Shown: positions 25,875 to 35,314, numbered from the stretch's first letter. The stretch: 64,000 nucleotides of DNA from Parapedobacter lycopersici (GCF_024643285.1 NZ_JAMSLW010000006.1:248001-312000), one strand, 5' to 3'. Notes: generated by a model not told the origin, from the sequence alone. Made by a program: numbers and translations.

Positions 25875-26981
25875 ATGGAAGAACAAGTACGCGGAGCTGC
25901 GGCACCGGAACAGTTACCCTATATTTCAAGTACAGGCTATCACGTCGTTTTTGACGATACGTTGGCAAAATTGGCTTCATTTATCCAAACGGCCAGCTAT
26001 ACAAAAATTTTGATACTTACCGATCGGAATACTAACATACACTGCCTGCCGGTTATGCTGGAAGCAATGCCTGGGTTCGATGGTTATGACATAATCGAGG
26101 TAGATGAAGGTGAAGAGAACAAGAATATCGATTTTTGCGTAGGTATCTGGAAAATGATGCTCGACTTTGGTGCCGACCGTCAGAGCCTCCTTATTAACCT
26201 GGGCGGAGGCGTGGTCACGGATATGGGTGGGTTTGCCGCTTCTACCTTTAAGCGGGGTATCGATTTTATCCAGGTTCCCACTACGTTATTGTCCCAGGTC
26301 GATGCTTCGGTTGGCGGGAAGACGGGAATTGATCTGGACCACGTCAAAAATATTGTCGGCACGTTTGCCCAACCCAAGGCCGTTTTTATTTCTACAAAAT
26401 TCCTCGATACGCTGGAACACCGGCAACTGGTTTCGGGCTTTGCCGAAGTGATTAAGCACGGATTGATTTTCGACCGGGATTTTTACGAACGGATCAAGGC
26501 AAGCGACGCATCTCATTTATCGGCTGCGGATATTCACCACTCTGTTTCCATAAAAAATGAAGTGGTGACACAGGACCCTACTGAAAAGGGACTCCGTAAG
26601 ATATTGAATTTCGGACATACCATCGGCCACGCCATTGAAGGGTATTCCCTTGCCCATGATGCCAGGCCCCTGCTGCATGGCGAAGCCATCGCCGTGGGAA
26701 TGATCTGCGAGGCGTATCTCGCCCACCGGATAAACGGATTAACAAAGGAAGCACTGGATGATATCGTGCATACGTTCCGGACCCATTTTCCTGACTATGC
26801 ATACCACAATGCCATTTACGATGAACTGGTTACGCTGATGAAAAACGATAAGAAAAATATCGGCGACCGCATCGGTTTTGCCCTACTTAACCGGATCGGG
26901 CAATGTGACATCGACGTATTTGTACCTCACGAACTCATTCGCGAAAGCCTCGATTTCTACCGGATCCTTATTGCAGAATAA
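25875..26981 (+). CDS. aroB: 3-dehydroquinate synthase
   Basis: 368 residues. Second step of the shikimate pathway: DAHP to 3-dehydroquinate, using NAD+ and a metal. NAD-binding region KILILTDRNTNIHCLPVMLEAMPG; signature NLGGGVVTDMGGFAASTFKRGIDFIQVPTTLLSQVDASVGGKTGID; metal-binding Glu/His in GFAEVIKHGLIFD, LNFGHTIGHAIEG and LLHGEAIAVGM. All match AroB. 10 nt after the lipoprotein gene and 12 nt before the ThuA gene. Confidence 0.96.
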   Translation: MEEQVRGAAAPEQLPYISSTGYHVVFDDTLAKLASFIQTASYTKILILTDRNTNIHCLPVMLEAMPGFDGYDIIEVDEGEENKNIDFCVGIWKMMLDFGADRQSLLINLGGGVVTDMGGFAASTFKRGIDFIQVPTTLLSQVDASVGGKTGIDLDHVKNIVGTFAQPKAVFISTKFLDTLEHRQLVSGFAEVIKHGLIFDRDFYERIKASDASHLSAADIHHSVSIKNEVVTQDPTEKGLRKILNFGHTIGHAIEGYSLAHDARPLLHGEAIAVGMICEAYLAHRINGLTKEALDDIVHTFRTHFPDYAYHNAIYDELVTLMKNDKKNIGDRIGFALLNRIGQCDIDVFVPHELIRESLDFYRILIAE

Positions 26982-26993
26982 AAGTCGCCAAGC

Positions 26994-27746
26994 ATGAACA
27001 AGCACCTGTCTAGATCGATTACGTTGCTTTGCATATACCTGATGATTGCACTGATTGGTTATGCGCAGGAGCGGCCGAAGGTACTCGTATTTTCCAAAAC
27101 GCTGGGCTATCGCCACGCCAACATCGAAGCCGCGGCTGCAGTAATCAGACAGCTGGGACAGCAGCATGGGTTCGATGTGGATCACTCGGAAGATGTTTCG
27201 CTTTTTACGGACGAGGGCCTTCAGCCTTATCAGGCCCTTATTTTCCTGAGCACTTCGGGCAATCTGTTCAATGCAGATCAGCAGGCGGCTTTTCAACGGT
27301 ATATCCGTAAAGGGAAGGGTTTGGTGGGTATTCATGCGGCAAGCACGACAGCCTACGAATGGCCCTGGTATGGTAAACTGATCGGCGGGTATTTCGACCG
27401 CCATCCAGCAGTACAGTATGCCGATATCCTGGTGATCGACGACAAGCATCCGGCTACCAGGCACCTCCCGACGGTATGGCACCGCGAAGATGAGTGGTAT
27501 GATTTCCGGGAGATGAACAGCGATGTGAAACTCTTGCTGAAGCTCGACGAAAACTCGTACCAAGGTGGTGGCATGGGTGCAAATCACCCAATTGCCTGGT
27601 ATCATGAGTATGAAGGCGGGCGCGTATTCTATACCGCCCTGGGTCACACCGAAGCGTCCTTTGAAGACCCCGTATTCCAACAGCATATCGTTGGCGGCAT
27701 CTGGTATGCCATCCAGGGAGATTTGGCCACAGGAAGCAAAAATTGA
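26994..27746 (+). CDS. ThuA-domain secreted protein
   Basis: 250 residues. A signal peptide (about residues 1-24, LLCIYLMIALIGYAQ) precedes a ThuA glutamine-amidotransferase-like domain: RPKVLVFSKTLGYRHANIEAAAAVIRQLG, YQALIFLSTSGNLFNADQQAAFQRYIRKGKGLVGIHAASTTAYEWPWYGKLIGGYF, and GGGMGANHPIAWYHEYEGGRVFYTALGHTEASFEDP. Members are often linked to trehalose or other carbohydrate use and to a type-1 GATase-like fold without known catalysis; the exact role is unknown. In the same tight run as aroB. Confidence 0.88.
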   Translation: MNKHLSRSITLLCIYLMIALIGYAQERPKVLVFSKTLGYRHANIEAAAAVIRQLGQQHGFDVDHSEDVSLFTDEGLQPYQALIFLSTSGNLFNADQQAAFQRYIRKGKGLVGIHAASTTAYEWPWYGKLIGGYFDRHPAVQYADILVIDDKHPATRHLPTVWHREDEWYDFREMNSDVKLLLKLDENSYQGGGMGANHPIAWYHEYEGGRVFYTALGHTEASFEDPVFQQHIVGGIWYAIQGDLATGSKN

Positions 27747-27837
27747 AGACAGTCACGGGAAAGCTAATAATCAGCTAGGATCGGCGGGCAGCCCGTGAAA
27801 TCGGATGAACGCTGAATACCCATTATCGAAACAGCCA

Positions 27838-28950
27838 ATGAAATATTACCTTATAGCCGGAGAAACATCGGGCGACCTGCACGGCGCCAACCTGATCCGC
27901 TCACTTAAAAAGCAGGACGAAGCCGCCGAGTTCCGTATCGTAGGGGGCGACCGGATGGAGGAAACATCAGGGCAGTCTGCCGTGATACATACATCGCAAA
28001 TGGCATTCATGGGCTTCGTGGAAGTGCTTAATAACCTACGGAAGATTACCAGAAACCTTCGGCAGGTTAAATCCGATTTGCTTGCCCATCGGCCCGATGC
28101 ACTCATTTTGATTGATTTTCCGGGGTTCAATCTCCGCATAGCTGAGTTTGCCAAGAAAAACGGCATTACCGTGTGTTATTACATTTCACCCAAAGTTTGG
28201 GCCTGGAACCAGAAACGGGTGCTGAAAATCAAACGGGTGGTCGACCAGTTATTCTGTATCCTACCGTTTGAAGTTGATTTCTACCGATCGTGGGGTATGG
28301 AGGTCGACTATGTGGGCAATCCCCTGCTGGATGCCATTGAAAACTATCACTATCAGCCGGATTTCCTGGAGAAGAACCAGCTGACCGATCGACCGATTTT
28401 GGCGCTTTTGCCCGGTAGCCGTGAAATGGAAATCAGTCGCATATTGCCCATTATGGCTAACTTAACGCGTTTGTTCCCAGGCCATCAATGTGTCGTGGCC
28501 GGTGCACCGAATTTCAATAGGGAATTCTATCAGCAGTATATGGTCGGATTGGACCTGCCGGTGATCTTTGATGCCACGTATGATTTGCTGAAACATGCCC
28601 AGGCCGCAGTAGTAACCAGCGGAACAGCTACACTGGAGACTGCCATCCTGCGCGTACCGCAGGTTGTCGTCTACAAAGCCAACCCTATATCCGTGGCCAT
28701 TGCCCGAATGGTTATTAAGGTCCGATTCATTTCATTGGTTAACCTGATCACCGGTATGCTTGCCGTACGGGAACTCATCCAGAAAGACTGCAACATCGAT
28801 CGTATTGCCGATGAACTCGATTTGTTGATCAACAATAAGGAGTACCGCGCCAATATTCTTGAAAATTACGATACCCTCATGGAAAAAATGGGTAGCCCCG
28901 GAGCGTCCGACCGTACCGCCGAATTAATCGTTTCGGCAATCCGGAAATAA
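27838..28950 (+). CDS. lpxB: Lipid-A-disaccharide synthase
   Basis: 370 residues from the ATG at 27838 (an earlier ATG at 27805 adds 11 residues). LpxB condenses UDP-2,3-diacylglucosamine with lipid X to give the beta-1,6 disaccharide of lipid A, at the inner-membrane face. Family motifs: MKYYLIAGETSGDLHGANLIRSLK, FVEVLNNLRKITRNLRQV, LILIDFPGFNLRIAEFAKKNGITVCYYISPKVWAWNQKRV, and LPGSREMEISRILP, with the late SGTATLETAIL. Standard length. It ends 21 nt from the convergent porin gene. Confidence 0.96.
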   Translation: MKYYLIAGETSGDLHGANLIRSLKKQDEAAEFRIVGGDRMEETSGQSAVIHTSQMAFMGFVEVLNNLRKITRNLRQVKSDLLAHRPDALILIDFPGFNLRIAEFAKKNGITVCYYISPKVWAWNQKRVLKIKRVVDQLFCILPFEVDFYRSWGMEVDYVGNPLLDAIENYHYQPDFLEKNQLTDRPILALLPGSREMEISRILPIMANLTRLFPGHQCVVAGAPNFNREFYQQYMVGLDLPVIFDATYDLLKHAQAAVVTSGTATLETAILRVPQVVVYKANPISVAIARMVIKVRFISLVNLITGMLAVRELIQKDCNIDRIADELDLLINNKEYRANILENYDTLMEKMGSPGASDRTAELIVSAIRK

Positions 28951-28971
28951 GACTTACCGGAGTATTTTCCT

Positions 28972-30183
28972 TTAGATGCCTAATTCAATCTGGAATGTGG
29001 CTCCCCAGTTGTTGCCGTCATATGCCGTCTGGTAAACGCCGTCTTTCACTTGGTAATGGCCATTCAGCTGCAGTTTCAGGCGGTGGGCGCGGAAATATTT
29101 GGTAAGGCCCAATTCAACCACTTCGGTCTGCGACTCAAACGCGCTGATGTCCCGATGGGGTTTGATCCAGGTGTAGCGGCCGGCAAGTTCATAGCCTGAA
29201 TTACGGTTCAATACATAAGAAAGCTGCTGATTAACGCCCTGTCCCTTGAATGTGTGGACTTCTTCCCCTTCTTCATCGGACCCAATCGGATCGGCCGCAT
29301 CCCGTTTCATGTACTCTACCTGATATGCCCAGCCCCTGTATTTAAATATTGCATCGTAAAAGGAGGTCTTCAGCGTCATCGGTGTCGTTAAGTACCTGCC
29401 CGTCTGTCCGCCTGCCCGGGTAGTGCGGTCGTTGAAACTGTACCCCCCACCAATTGATAACTTCGGTGTTTCCTCGTATTCAAGATCCCCCTCCACATAG
29501 TCGCCCCCGTTCGTAAATGCACCAAGGGGAAGAACTTCGGCCCGGCCGGTATAGGCCAGCCCATCGTCTGTCACGTTAGCCACGCGTCCCTCTCCGGTGC
29601 TGATTGCACCCTTGAAATGAAACGGTACTTCACCAAGTACCGGTGAGTAGTAAGCTTTGATCCCGAAATCACGGTCGACATTGAAATTAGCATTGACCAA
29701 TGAACGTTCGGCAAACTGCAGTTCGCCGGATGAATTTACCCGCTGACGGTTTCCCGGGAGCTTATTCTGACCGAATGCAACGTAAAAATTGTCCGTAAAA
29801 TGGTAAAACACAACCGCGTCGCGGACGATATTGGGCACATCGGTATCGTCGTAATCCTGGTCGCCGCGGGTAAAGCCCAGCTGGATGGTGTATGTCAGTT
29901 TCGGGTTGTAGATGTAACCGTCCATCCGGAGCCGCAGCCGCCTGATCCGTGCCTCGAAACTTTCCGCTCCCAGGTCGTTTCCGCTGATGGAGGTGTATTT
30001 CAGGCGGCTTTGCATGCGGAACCTGAAATTGATATAGAAGGTGGAGTCGTCCCCGGTGAATTCGATGCCATCAAAATCCTCTACGGTAGCACGCTCATCA
30101 CGTTGGCGCTGGGCATGTAATAAGGCAGGCAGGGAAAGGAAAATACAGAGGGCGAGCAGCGTCAGCGATCGATGATTCATCAT
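28972..30183 (-). CDS. Phosphate-selective porin O/P family outer-membrane protein
   Basis: 403 residues. Signal peptide to about residue 25 (LTLLALCIFLSLPALLHAQ). The rest shows alternating beta strands with aromatic girdles, for example FYINFRFRMQSRLKYTSI, FEARIRRLRLRMDGYIYNPKLTYTIQLGF, VVFYHFTDNFYVAFGQNKLPGNRQRVNSSGELQFAERSLVNANF, and a final GNNWGATFQIELGI with a terminal hydrophobic residue-rich strand, typical of outer-membrane barrels. The RVNSSGELQFAERSLVN motif is the porin O/P family mark. Substrate could be phosphate or pyrophosphate in the named subgroup, but is not settled in this phylum. Confidence 0.87.
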   Translation of the reverse strand: MMNHRSLTLLALCIFLSLPALLHAQRQRDERATVEDFDGIEFTGDDSTFYINFRFRMQSRLKYTSISGNDLGAESFEARIRRLRLRMDGYIYNPKLTYTIQLGFTRGDQDYDDTDVPNIVRDAVVFYHFTDNFYVAFGQNKLPGNRQRVNSSGELQFAERSLVNANFNVDRDFGIKAYYSPVLGEVPFHFKGAISTGEGRVANVTDDGLAYTGRAEVLPLGAFTNGGDYVEGDLEYEETPKLSIGGGYSFNDRTTRAGGQTGRYLTTPMTLKTSFYDAIFKYRGWAYQVEYMKRDAADPIGSDEEGEEVHTFKGQGVNQQLSYVLNRNSGYELAGRYTWIKPHRDISAFESQTEVVELGLTKYFRAHRLKLQLNGHYQVKDGVYQTAYDGNNWGATFQIELGI

Positions 30184-30275
30184 TTATTTTTTATTAAATT
30201 ACGGTTACGAATTTCTACACTTAACGTTATCACATGATGTTTTTTATATTAATAAATCGTTAATTTTATGTTTGG

Positions 30276-31328
30276 TTATATTGCAGCAGGCTCCTGTTGG
30301 CTCAGGCAATGCCAGCTTCCTAGTCCCCAGATGATATCCGTACTGTCGATGCCCACAACAGCGCGGTCGGGAAAACAGGCAGCCAGGATATCCAGCGCCT
30401 GCTGATCCCGCCTGTCACGGTAAGTCGGCACCACCACCGCAGCATTGGCGATGTAAAAATTAGCATACGATGCCGGCAGGCGCTGCCCTTCGTAAATAAC
30501 GGGGGAGGGCATGGGCAGCTCAACAATGTTCAGGGATTTGCCATTGGTCAGGCGCATTTTCTTTAACGCTTCCAGGTTATCCTGCAACACGGTATAGTTT
30601 TCATCGGCCTTATCCGTCTCCACAACGGTCACCACCGTATCTTCGTTGACAAACCGCGTGATGTCATCAATGTGGCCATCCGTATCATCGCCCACGATAC
30701 CGTCGCCGAGCCAAAGTACCTGATCCACGCCATAATACTGGGAAAGGTAATTTTCAATCTGCTGCTGGTTTAGCTGCGGATTCCGGTTTTCGTTCAGCAG
30801 GCATGCAGTTGTGGTAAGCACCGTACCTGCTCCGTTGAAATCAACCGAACCTCCTTCCATCACGATCCCGGGATGGTAAACCGGAATGTCCAATGCCTCG
30901 CCGACTAATGTAGGTATCCGGTCGTCCTGTGCGAAGGGAGGGTATTTACCGCCCCATGCATTGTACCCCCAGTCCACAATCACCCGCGGAGCGCCGCTGG
31001 TGCCGTTATTTACCAGAAAAGCCGGACCGTGGTCACGGCACCACGCATCATCGGTAGGGTGGTGGTAAAAGCGGATGCTGGTTAAGTCGGCGCCCACCTG
31101 GTCGAGCTGCTCGGACGCCAGGCGTTCCATCGCCTCATCGCGTACATTAATACACACCTGCTCACCGGCCGATACCGCTTTGATGAATTGGCAGTAGGGC
31201 GCATAAACATCCTGTAGCTTACCGGGCCAACTGGCCTCCTTATGCGGCCAGCTTAGCCAGGTTGCCCGGTGGGGGTACCATTCGGCCGGAAAATGATAGC
31301 CTAACGCTTTTGGTGTCGGGTTTGTCAT
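30276..31328 (-). CDS. aguA: Agmatine deiminase
   Basis: 350 residues. Converts agmatine to N-carbamoylputrescine and ammonia. Guanidino-modifying enzyme fold with N-terminal AEWYPHRATWLSWPHKEASWPGKL, DDAWCRDHGPAFLVN, VMEGGSVDFNGAGTVLTT and the catalytic Cys in LGSWHCLSQQEPA at the C-terminus. The neighbouring N-carbamoylputrescine amidase gene (49 nt upstream on the same strand) confirms the agmatine-to-putrescine pathway. Confidence 0.95.
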   Translation of the reverse strand: MTNPTPKALGYHFPAEWYPHRATWLSWPHKEASWPGKLQDVYAPYCQFIKAVSAGEQVCINVRDEAMERLASEQLDQVGADLTSIRFYHHPTDDAWCRDHGPAFLVNNGTSGAPRVIVDWGYNAWGGKYPPFAQDDRIPTLVGEALDIPVYHPGIVMEGGSVDFNGAGTVLTTTACLLNENRNPQLNQQQIENYLSQYYGVDQVLWLGDGIVGDDTDGHIDDITRFVNEDTVVTVVETDKADENYTVLQDNLEALKKMRLTNGKSLNIVELPMPSPVIYEGQRLPASYANFYIANAAVVVPTYRDRRDQQALDILAACFPDRAVVGIDSTDIIWGLGSWHCLSQQEPAAI

Positions 31329-31377
31329 TTATTCAAAGAAATAAAAGGTTTTTGGAAAGATATGGGAACACAGCGAA

Positions 31378-32244
31378 TTATTCGTCAATGAACCGCTTGG
31401 TTACCGGCGCATAACTGTCTACCCGCCGATCGCGCAGAAATGGCCAGTGGGTGCGGTAATAGTCCGATTGGCCGAGGTCAACCTCCGTTACCACGGTTTC
31501 TTCCGCATCGTGGGAAGCCTTGTATAGCAGGCTTCCGAAGGGATTGGAAATAAACGATCCACCCCAGAAAGCCATTTCTGCTTCTTCGCCCACACGGTTT
31601 ACGGCAACCACTGGAATTCCGTTGGCCACGGCGTGCGACCGCTGAATGGTCTGCCAGGCGTTGTACTGTTCCGTATTGGTCGGGTCATCCTGGGAGTTCG
31701 CCCATCCGATGGCTGTGGGATAAAAGAGGACTTCTGCACCCATCAACGCCGTGATACGGGCGGCTTCAGGATACCATTGGTCCCAGCAGATAAGCACGCC
31801 AATGGTAGCAAATTTGGTTTTGAACACCCGGTAACCCAGATCGCCGGGCGTAAAGTAAAATTTTTCGTAGTACCCGGGGTCGTCGGGAATATGCATTTTC
31901 CGGTATTTACCCAGGTAGCTCCCGTCGGCGTCAATAACCGCAGTGGTATTGTGATAAATGCCCTGTGTGCGCTTTTCAAAGAGGGAGGCAACGATAACAA
32001 CACCCAGTTCGCCGGCCAGGGCGGCCAGCACATCCGTAGATGGTCCGGGTATAGATTCGGCAAGTTTAAAATTGTCATAATCCTCCACGTCGCAAAAATA
32101 CAAGGTGGAAAAGATCTCCTGCAGGCAGATTAGCTGCGCGCCCTTTGATGCGGCGACGCGGATTTGCTCAACTGCCTTGGCCAGGTTAGCCGCTTTGTCG
32201 GCTACACAGCTCATTTGTACGGTGCCAATATTAACTTTACGCAT
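31378..32244 (-). CDS. aguB: N-carbamoylputrescine amidase
   Basis: 288 residues, nitrilase superfamily. Hydrolyses N-carbamoylputrescine to putrescine, CO2 and NH3. The Glu-Lys-Cys triad is visible: Glu in CLQEIFSTLYFC, Lys in YRKMHIPDDPGYYEKFYF and Cys in GVLICWDQWYPEAARI. Immediately upstream of aguA on the same strand; together they make a two-gene putrescine unit behind a consensus -7 box. Confidence 0.95.
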   Translation of the reverse strand: MRKVNIGTVQMSCVADKAANLAKAVEQIRVAASKGAQLICLQEIFSTLYFCDVEDYDNFKLAESIPGPSTDVLAALAGELGVVIVASLFEKRTQGIYHNTTAVIDADGSYLGKYRKMHIPDDPGYYEKFYFTPGDLGYRVFKTKFATIGVLICWDQWYPEAARITALMGAEVLFYPTAIGWANSQDDPTNTEQYNAWQTIQRSHAVANGIPVVAVNRVGEEAEMAFWGGSFISNPFGSLLYKASHDAEETVVTEVDLGQSDYYRTHWPFLRDRRVDSYAPVTKRFIDE

Positions 32245-32263
32245 ATCCTGTTTTTTGAAAGCC

Positions 32264-32271
32264 CAAAGGTA
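32264..32271 (-). promoter_or_regulatory. -7 box of aguB-aguA
   Basis: TACCTTTG on the minus strand (32271 to 32264), 19 nt before the aguB ATG. A TTTG (32290-32287) is 15 bp upstream, shorter than the usual spacing, and lies in the T run of the preceding terminator. Confidence 0.5.
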
Positions 32272-32286
32272 CTACTTATTAGAACA

Positions 32287-32324
32287 CAAAAAAACCTAAC
32301 AGGTTTTTGAAAACCTGTTAGGTT
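32287..32324 (-). terminator. Strong terminator after the beta-propeller lipoprotein gene
   Basis: Perfect 14-bp stem (AACCTAACAGGTTT with AAACCTGTTAGGTT, 32324-32311 and 32306-32293), 4-nt loop, followed on the minus strand by a T run of seven or more. It ends the minus-strand transcript that stops at 32349. Confidence 0.9.
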
Positions 32325-32348
32325 GCTGATGCGGTTAGCGTTCCGTTA

Positions 32349-33221
32349 TTAGAAACTCAATTGGTAGGCCGCTACCTCATTTTTCAGGAACGTAGGTACA
32401 ATAACCAGGTTTTTTCCACTGACAAACCCAATGTCGGCCGTATTGGATTTTTCTGCCTGTGTATCCAGGAGTACAGTCGTTTCGCTGCCCCGGATGAAGA
32501 ATATTTCACCGTGCCAGCGGCTTGCTACAAAAGTCGTGTCATTGAGAATGACCAGGCCGTCGCCGCCGGTAACTTCCGCATTGATAATTTCCGGGGTATA
32601 GTTGCCGTCGGTGCTGAATTTCTTCAGCCCTTCGCCGTCCAGCGAATAAAGCTGGCCGTTATGGCATTCCAGGCCATTTACCCCTTTGCTTTCCGAATTA
32701 ATGGCCGCATACTCACCACCAACATTCAGGGAATAGATGATACCGCCGCGGCTGTCCGAAAAATAAAGTTGCTTGCCATCGGTGGCCATGTCGTTCAGGA
32801 AAACGGCATTCTCCACGGGTATGGTCTTTTCAATGGCTGCCGTTGTCACATCAATCACTTTAACGGCATCGATATCGGTCACGTACAGTTTTCCATTAAG
32901 CAGTGCCATCCCCTTGGGGGCATGCAGATTGCCTTCCACCCATTTAAGGTCGCGGATGGTGCCATCCGTATTGACAACGGAGATGAACCCGTCATTGTCT
33001 TTTTCGCCCGATGCCGTATTTCCACTGGATATATAGATGACATCCGCGCTGGCGTCATACAATGCAGACTCCGACCCGGTGAATATGGTATCGGTTTTCC
33101 AGGAAAGGGTAAGCGCAGGTTCCGTTTTGGCGGAAGCCGTATCGGAAGCGTTTTGATTCTGGTTGCCCATGCAGCCGCATAGTGCTGCAGCGATTACTGA
33201 AGGAAAGAGAAACTGTTTCAT
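32349..33221 (-). CDS. Beta-propeller lipoprotein (SMP-30/NHL-like)
   Basis: 290 residues. Lipobox ending in LCGC with Cys17, then an Asn/Gln/Ser linker. The rest is a propeller-like series of strands: ESALYDASADVIYISSG, DNDGFISVVNTDGTIRDLKW, APKGMALLNGKLYVTDIDAVKVIDV, NAVFLNDMATDGKQLYFSDSRGGIIYSL, GVNGLECHNGQLYSLDGEGLKKF, GGDGLVILNDTTFVASRWHGEIFFI. This resembles SMP-30/gluconolactonase-like propellers, but I cannot see the metal ligands well enough to propose lactonase activity. It is 28 nt from rpoN and may share its transcript. Confidence 0.75.
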   Translation of the reverse strand: MKQFLFPSVIAAALCGCMGNQNQNASDTASAKTEPALTLSWKTDTIFTGSESALYDASADVIYISSGNTASGEKDNDGFISVVNTDGTIRDLKWVEGNLHAPKGMALLNGKLYVTDIDAVKVIDVTTAAIEKTIPVENAVFLNDMATDGKQLYFSDSRGGIIYSLNVGGEYAAINSESKGVNGLECHNGQLYSLDGEGLKKFSTDGNYTPEIINAEVTGGDGLVILNDTTFVASRWHGEIFFIRGSETTVLLDTQAEKSNTADIGFVSGKNLVIVPTFLKNEVAAYQLSF

Positions 33222-33249
33222 AGTTTGATGATTTATTTAATAATTGATC

Positions 33250-34725
33250 CTAAAGCTGTTTCCGTAATCGGGCTACAGGTATGCCCATGGCCTCCCGGTA
33301 TTTTGCCACCGTCCGGCGGGCAATCGTATATCCTTTTTCTTTCAGGATTTCCGTGAGTTTTTCATCCGCCAACGGCTTGCGTTTATTTTCCGTGGAAATG
33401 CATTCTTCCAATATCTTCTTCACCTCTTTGTTCGATACTTCTTCACCGCTGTCTGTCTGTATGGCTTCAGAGAAGAAGGATTTAAGCAGAAACGTGCCGA
33501 ATTCCGTTTGCACATATTTTGAATTGGCCACCCGTGATACCGTGGAGATATCCATGTCTATCCGGTCGGCAATATCCTTCAGAATCATAGGCCTTAGCTG
33601 GCGCTCATCACCCGTCAGGAAATAGTCGTACTGGTAGTTCATGATGGCGTTCATTGTTTTGAGCAACGTTTGCTGCCGCTGTTTGATGGCGTCGATGAAC
33701 CATTTTGCCGAATCGAGTTTCTGCTTCACAAACTGGACGGCCTCTTTCATTTTTTTGTCTTTCTGTGCGGCTTTGTCGTAGTGGTCGAACATTTCCTGGT
33801 ACGACCGGCTGACCCGCAGTTCGGGAGCATTCCGGGCATTCAGGGTCAGGTGAAGCACCCCGTCGTTGTTGGCGATGTGGAAATCGGGAATAATGTGCAG
33901 CTGCTTTCCGGCCACAGCCCCCGAGTCGCCCGGTTTCGGATTCAGTTTCAGGATTTCATTGATAATATCCTTCAGTTCATCCGAATCAATATTGAGCGAT
34001 CGCTCCAGTTTATCGTAATGCTTTTTGGTAAACTCATCCAGGTGGTTTTCCACCACGCTAATGGCTTTTTTGATGATCGGATTTTCCTGATCCTTTTTAC
34101 GCAGCTGGATGAGCAGGCACTCCTGAAGGTCGCGGGCACCGATCCCCGGAGGATCAAATTCCTGGATAATCTTCAGGATCTCGGCCACGTCTGCCTCTTC
34201 GGCTATGATATTCTGTGAAAAAGCCAGGTCGTCTATCAGGGAAGCGATGGGCCTGCGGAGGTAACCATCATCATCCAGGCTGCCGATGATCTGCTGCCCG
34301 ATTAAAAAATTCCTGTCCGATAGCGCGAGCAGATCCAGCTGTTGCTGTAAATTCTCAAAGAAAGAATGCTGGATGGCAATCGGTATTTCCTTGCGGTCGT
34401 CTTCGTCATCACCGTTGGCTGTCGCGCTGCCACCGTAATCATGGATGTCATCTGCCTGCAGGTAGTCGTCTACATTGAATTCATCCATCTCGGCCGGCTG
34501 GTCATCCTCACTGAAACGCTCCTCATCAGGGTCCTTGTCCGGATATTCCTCACTTGGCTCGTTCATATTGGCCAGGCTGATATCTTCCAGTGCCGGGTTT
34601 TCCTCCAGCTCCTCCTTGATACGGGTATCCAATGACATGGTAGGCACCTGCAGCAGTTTGATAAACTGGATCTGCTGAGGTGATAATTTTTGTAGAAGTT
34701 TCTGTTGTAGTGTTTGTTTCAGCAT
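33250..34725 (-). CDS. rpoN: RNA polymerase sigma-54 factor RpoN
   Basis: 491 residues, full length. N-terminal region I is Gln/Leu-rich (LKQTLQQKLLQKLSPQQIQFIKLLQVPTMSLDTRIKEELEENPALEDI), then a long acidic region (residues 50-110, PSEEYPDKDPDEERFSEDDQPAEMDEFNVDDYL), the core-binding region, and the C-terminal DNA-binding part with the RpoN box ARRTVAKYREAMGIPVARLRKQL. Sigma-54 needs enhancer-binding AAA+ activators and -24/-12 promoters. No activator gene is in the window. In this phylum it is an additional sigma next to the primary sigma-70 type. Confidence 0.97.
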   Translation of the reverse strand: MLKQTLQQKLLQKLSPQQIQFIKLLQVPTMSLDTRIKEELEENPALEDISLANMNEPSEEYPDKDPDEERFSEDDQPAEMDEFNVDDYLQADDIHDYGGSATANGDDEDDRKEIPIAIQHSFFENLQQQLDLLALSDRNFLIGQQIIGSLDDDGYLRRPIASLIDDLAFSQNIIAEEADVAEILKIIQEFDPPGIGARDLQECLLIQLRKKDQENPIIKKAISVVENHLDEFTKKHYDKLERSLNIDSDELKDIINEILKLNPKPGDSGAVAGKQLHIIPDFHIANNDGVLHLTLNARNAPELRVSRSYQEMFDHYDKAAQKDKKMKEAVQFVKQKLDSAKWFIDAIKQRQQTLLKTMNAIMNYQYDYFLTGDERQLRPMILKDIADRIDMDISTVSRVANSKYVQTEFGTFLLKSFFSEAIQTDSGEEVSNKEVKKILEECISTENKRKPLADEKLTEILKEKGYTIARRTVAKYREAMGIPVARLRKQL

Positions 34726-34740
34726 AATATTATTACTTCA

Positions 34741-34748
34741 CAAACATA
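34741..34748 (-). promoter_or_regulatory. -7 box of rpoN
   Basis: TATGTTTG on the minus strand (34748 to 34741), 15 nt before the rpoN ATG. I see no -33 TTTG at the expected distance. Confidence 0.45.
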
Positions 34749-34784
34749 CGTAAAATAAGAGAAAGTTGATTAATCTCTGGTATA

Positions 34785-34823
34785 AGCAAAAAGCGGGTAC
34801 CCATGGGGCACCCGCTTTTTGCT
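34785..34823 (-). terminator. Terminator after trxA
   Basis: Perfect 14-bp arms AGCAAAAAGCGGGT / ACCCGCTTTTTGCT (34785-34798 and 34810-34823) around an 11-nt loop that itself contains the palindrome CCCATGGG. The U stretch lies in the stem, so it can work in both directions. It lies 15 nt from the trxA stop. Confidence 0.85.
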
Positions 34824-34838
34824 TGCAGTACATTACGG

Positions 34839-35156
34839 CTACAGTTGCTTTACCAGTTTGTCTGTCAGTACCGACTTGGGCACTGCACCGATCTGCTTGT
34901 CTACAATCTGGCCGTCTTTGAAGAATAACAGCGCCGGGATGTTCCGGATGCCGTATTTAACCGAGATGTCCGGGTTGTAATCCACGTTTACCTTGCCTAC
35001 TACGGCTTTGCCGTCGTATTCTTTGGCCAGTTCCTCTACAATAGGACCTACCATACGGCACGGACCGCACCATTCTGCCCAAAAATCCACCAGCACGGGT
35101 TTGTCCGATTGCAATACAACTTCATCAAAGTTGCTGTCTGTAATTTCTAATGCCAT
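34839..35156 (-). CDS. trxA: Thioredoxin
   Basis: 105 residues, one thioredoxin domain with the active site W29-C30-G-P-C33 in FWAEWCGPCRMVGPIVEELA. The cis-Pro region is IRNIPALLFFKDGQIVDKQIGAVPKS. Standard cytosolic TrxA that reduces protein disulfides with thioredoxin reductase. It sits between rpoN and dnaE on the same strand, separated from dnaE by 158 nt and followed by a strong terminator. Confidence 0.96.
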   Translation of the reverse strand: MALEITDSNFDEVVLQSDKPVLVDFWAEWCGPCRMVGPIVEELAKEYDGKAVVGKVNVDYNPDISVKYGIRNIPALLFFKDGQIVDKQIGAVPKSVLTDKLVKQL

Positions 35157-35314
35157 GATTTTTAGTTTAGTTTGCGGGGAACCGCCATTTGGCAGCTATC
35201 CGCTTATGTTACCTTAGTTTTTTACAATGTCATTCAGCTGCCGTTCATTGCAGGCAGCAATACAAAGATAAGGTATCCGTTTCATTGCCAAAGCTATTCC
35301 CGCAGATTCTGACA

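Noticed and set aside
26883-27686. A 267-codon minus-strand frame
   Set aside because: Antisense to the ThuA and aroB genes; no domain or signal.
32361-33182. A 273-codon plus-strand frame
   Set aside because: Opposite the beta-propeller lipoprotein gene, with no protein-like features of its own.
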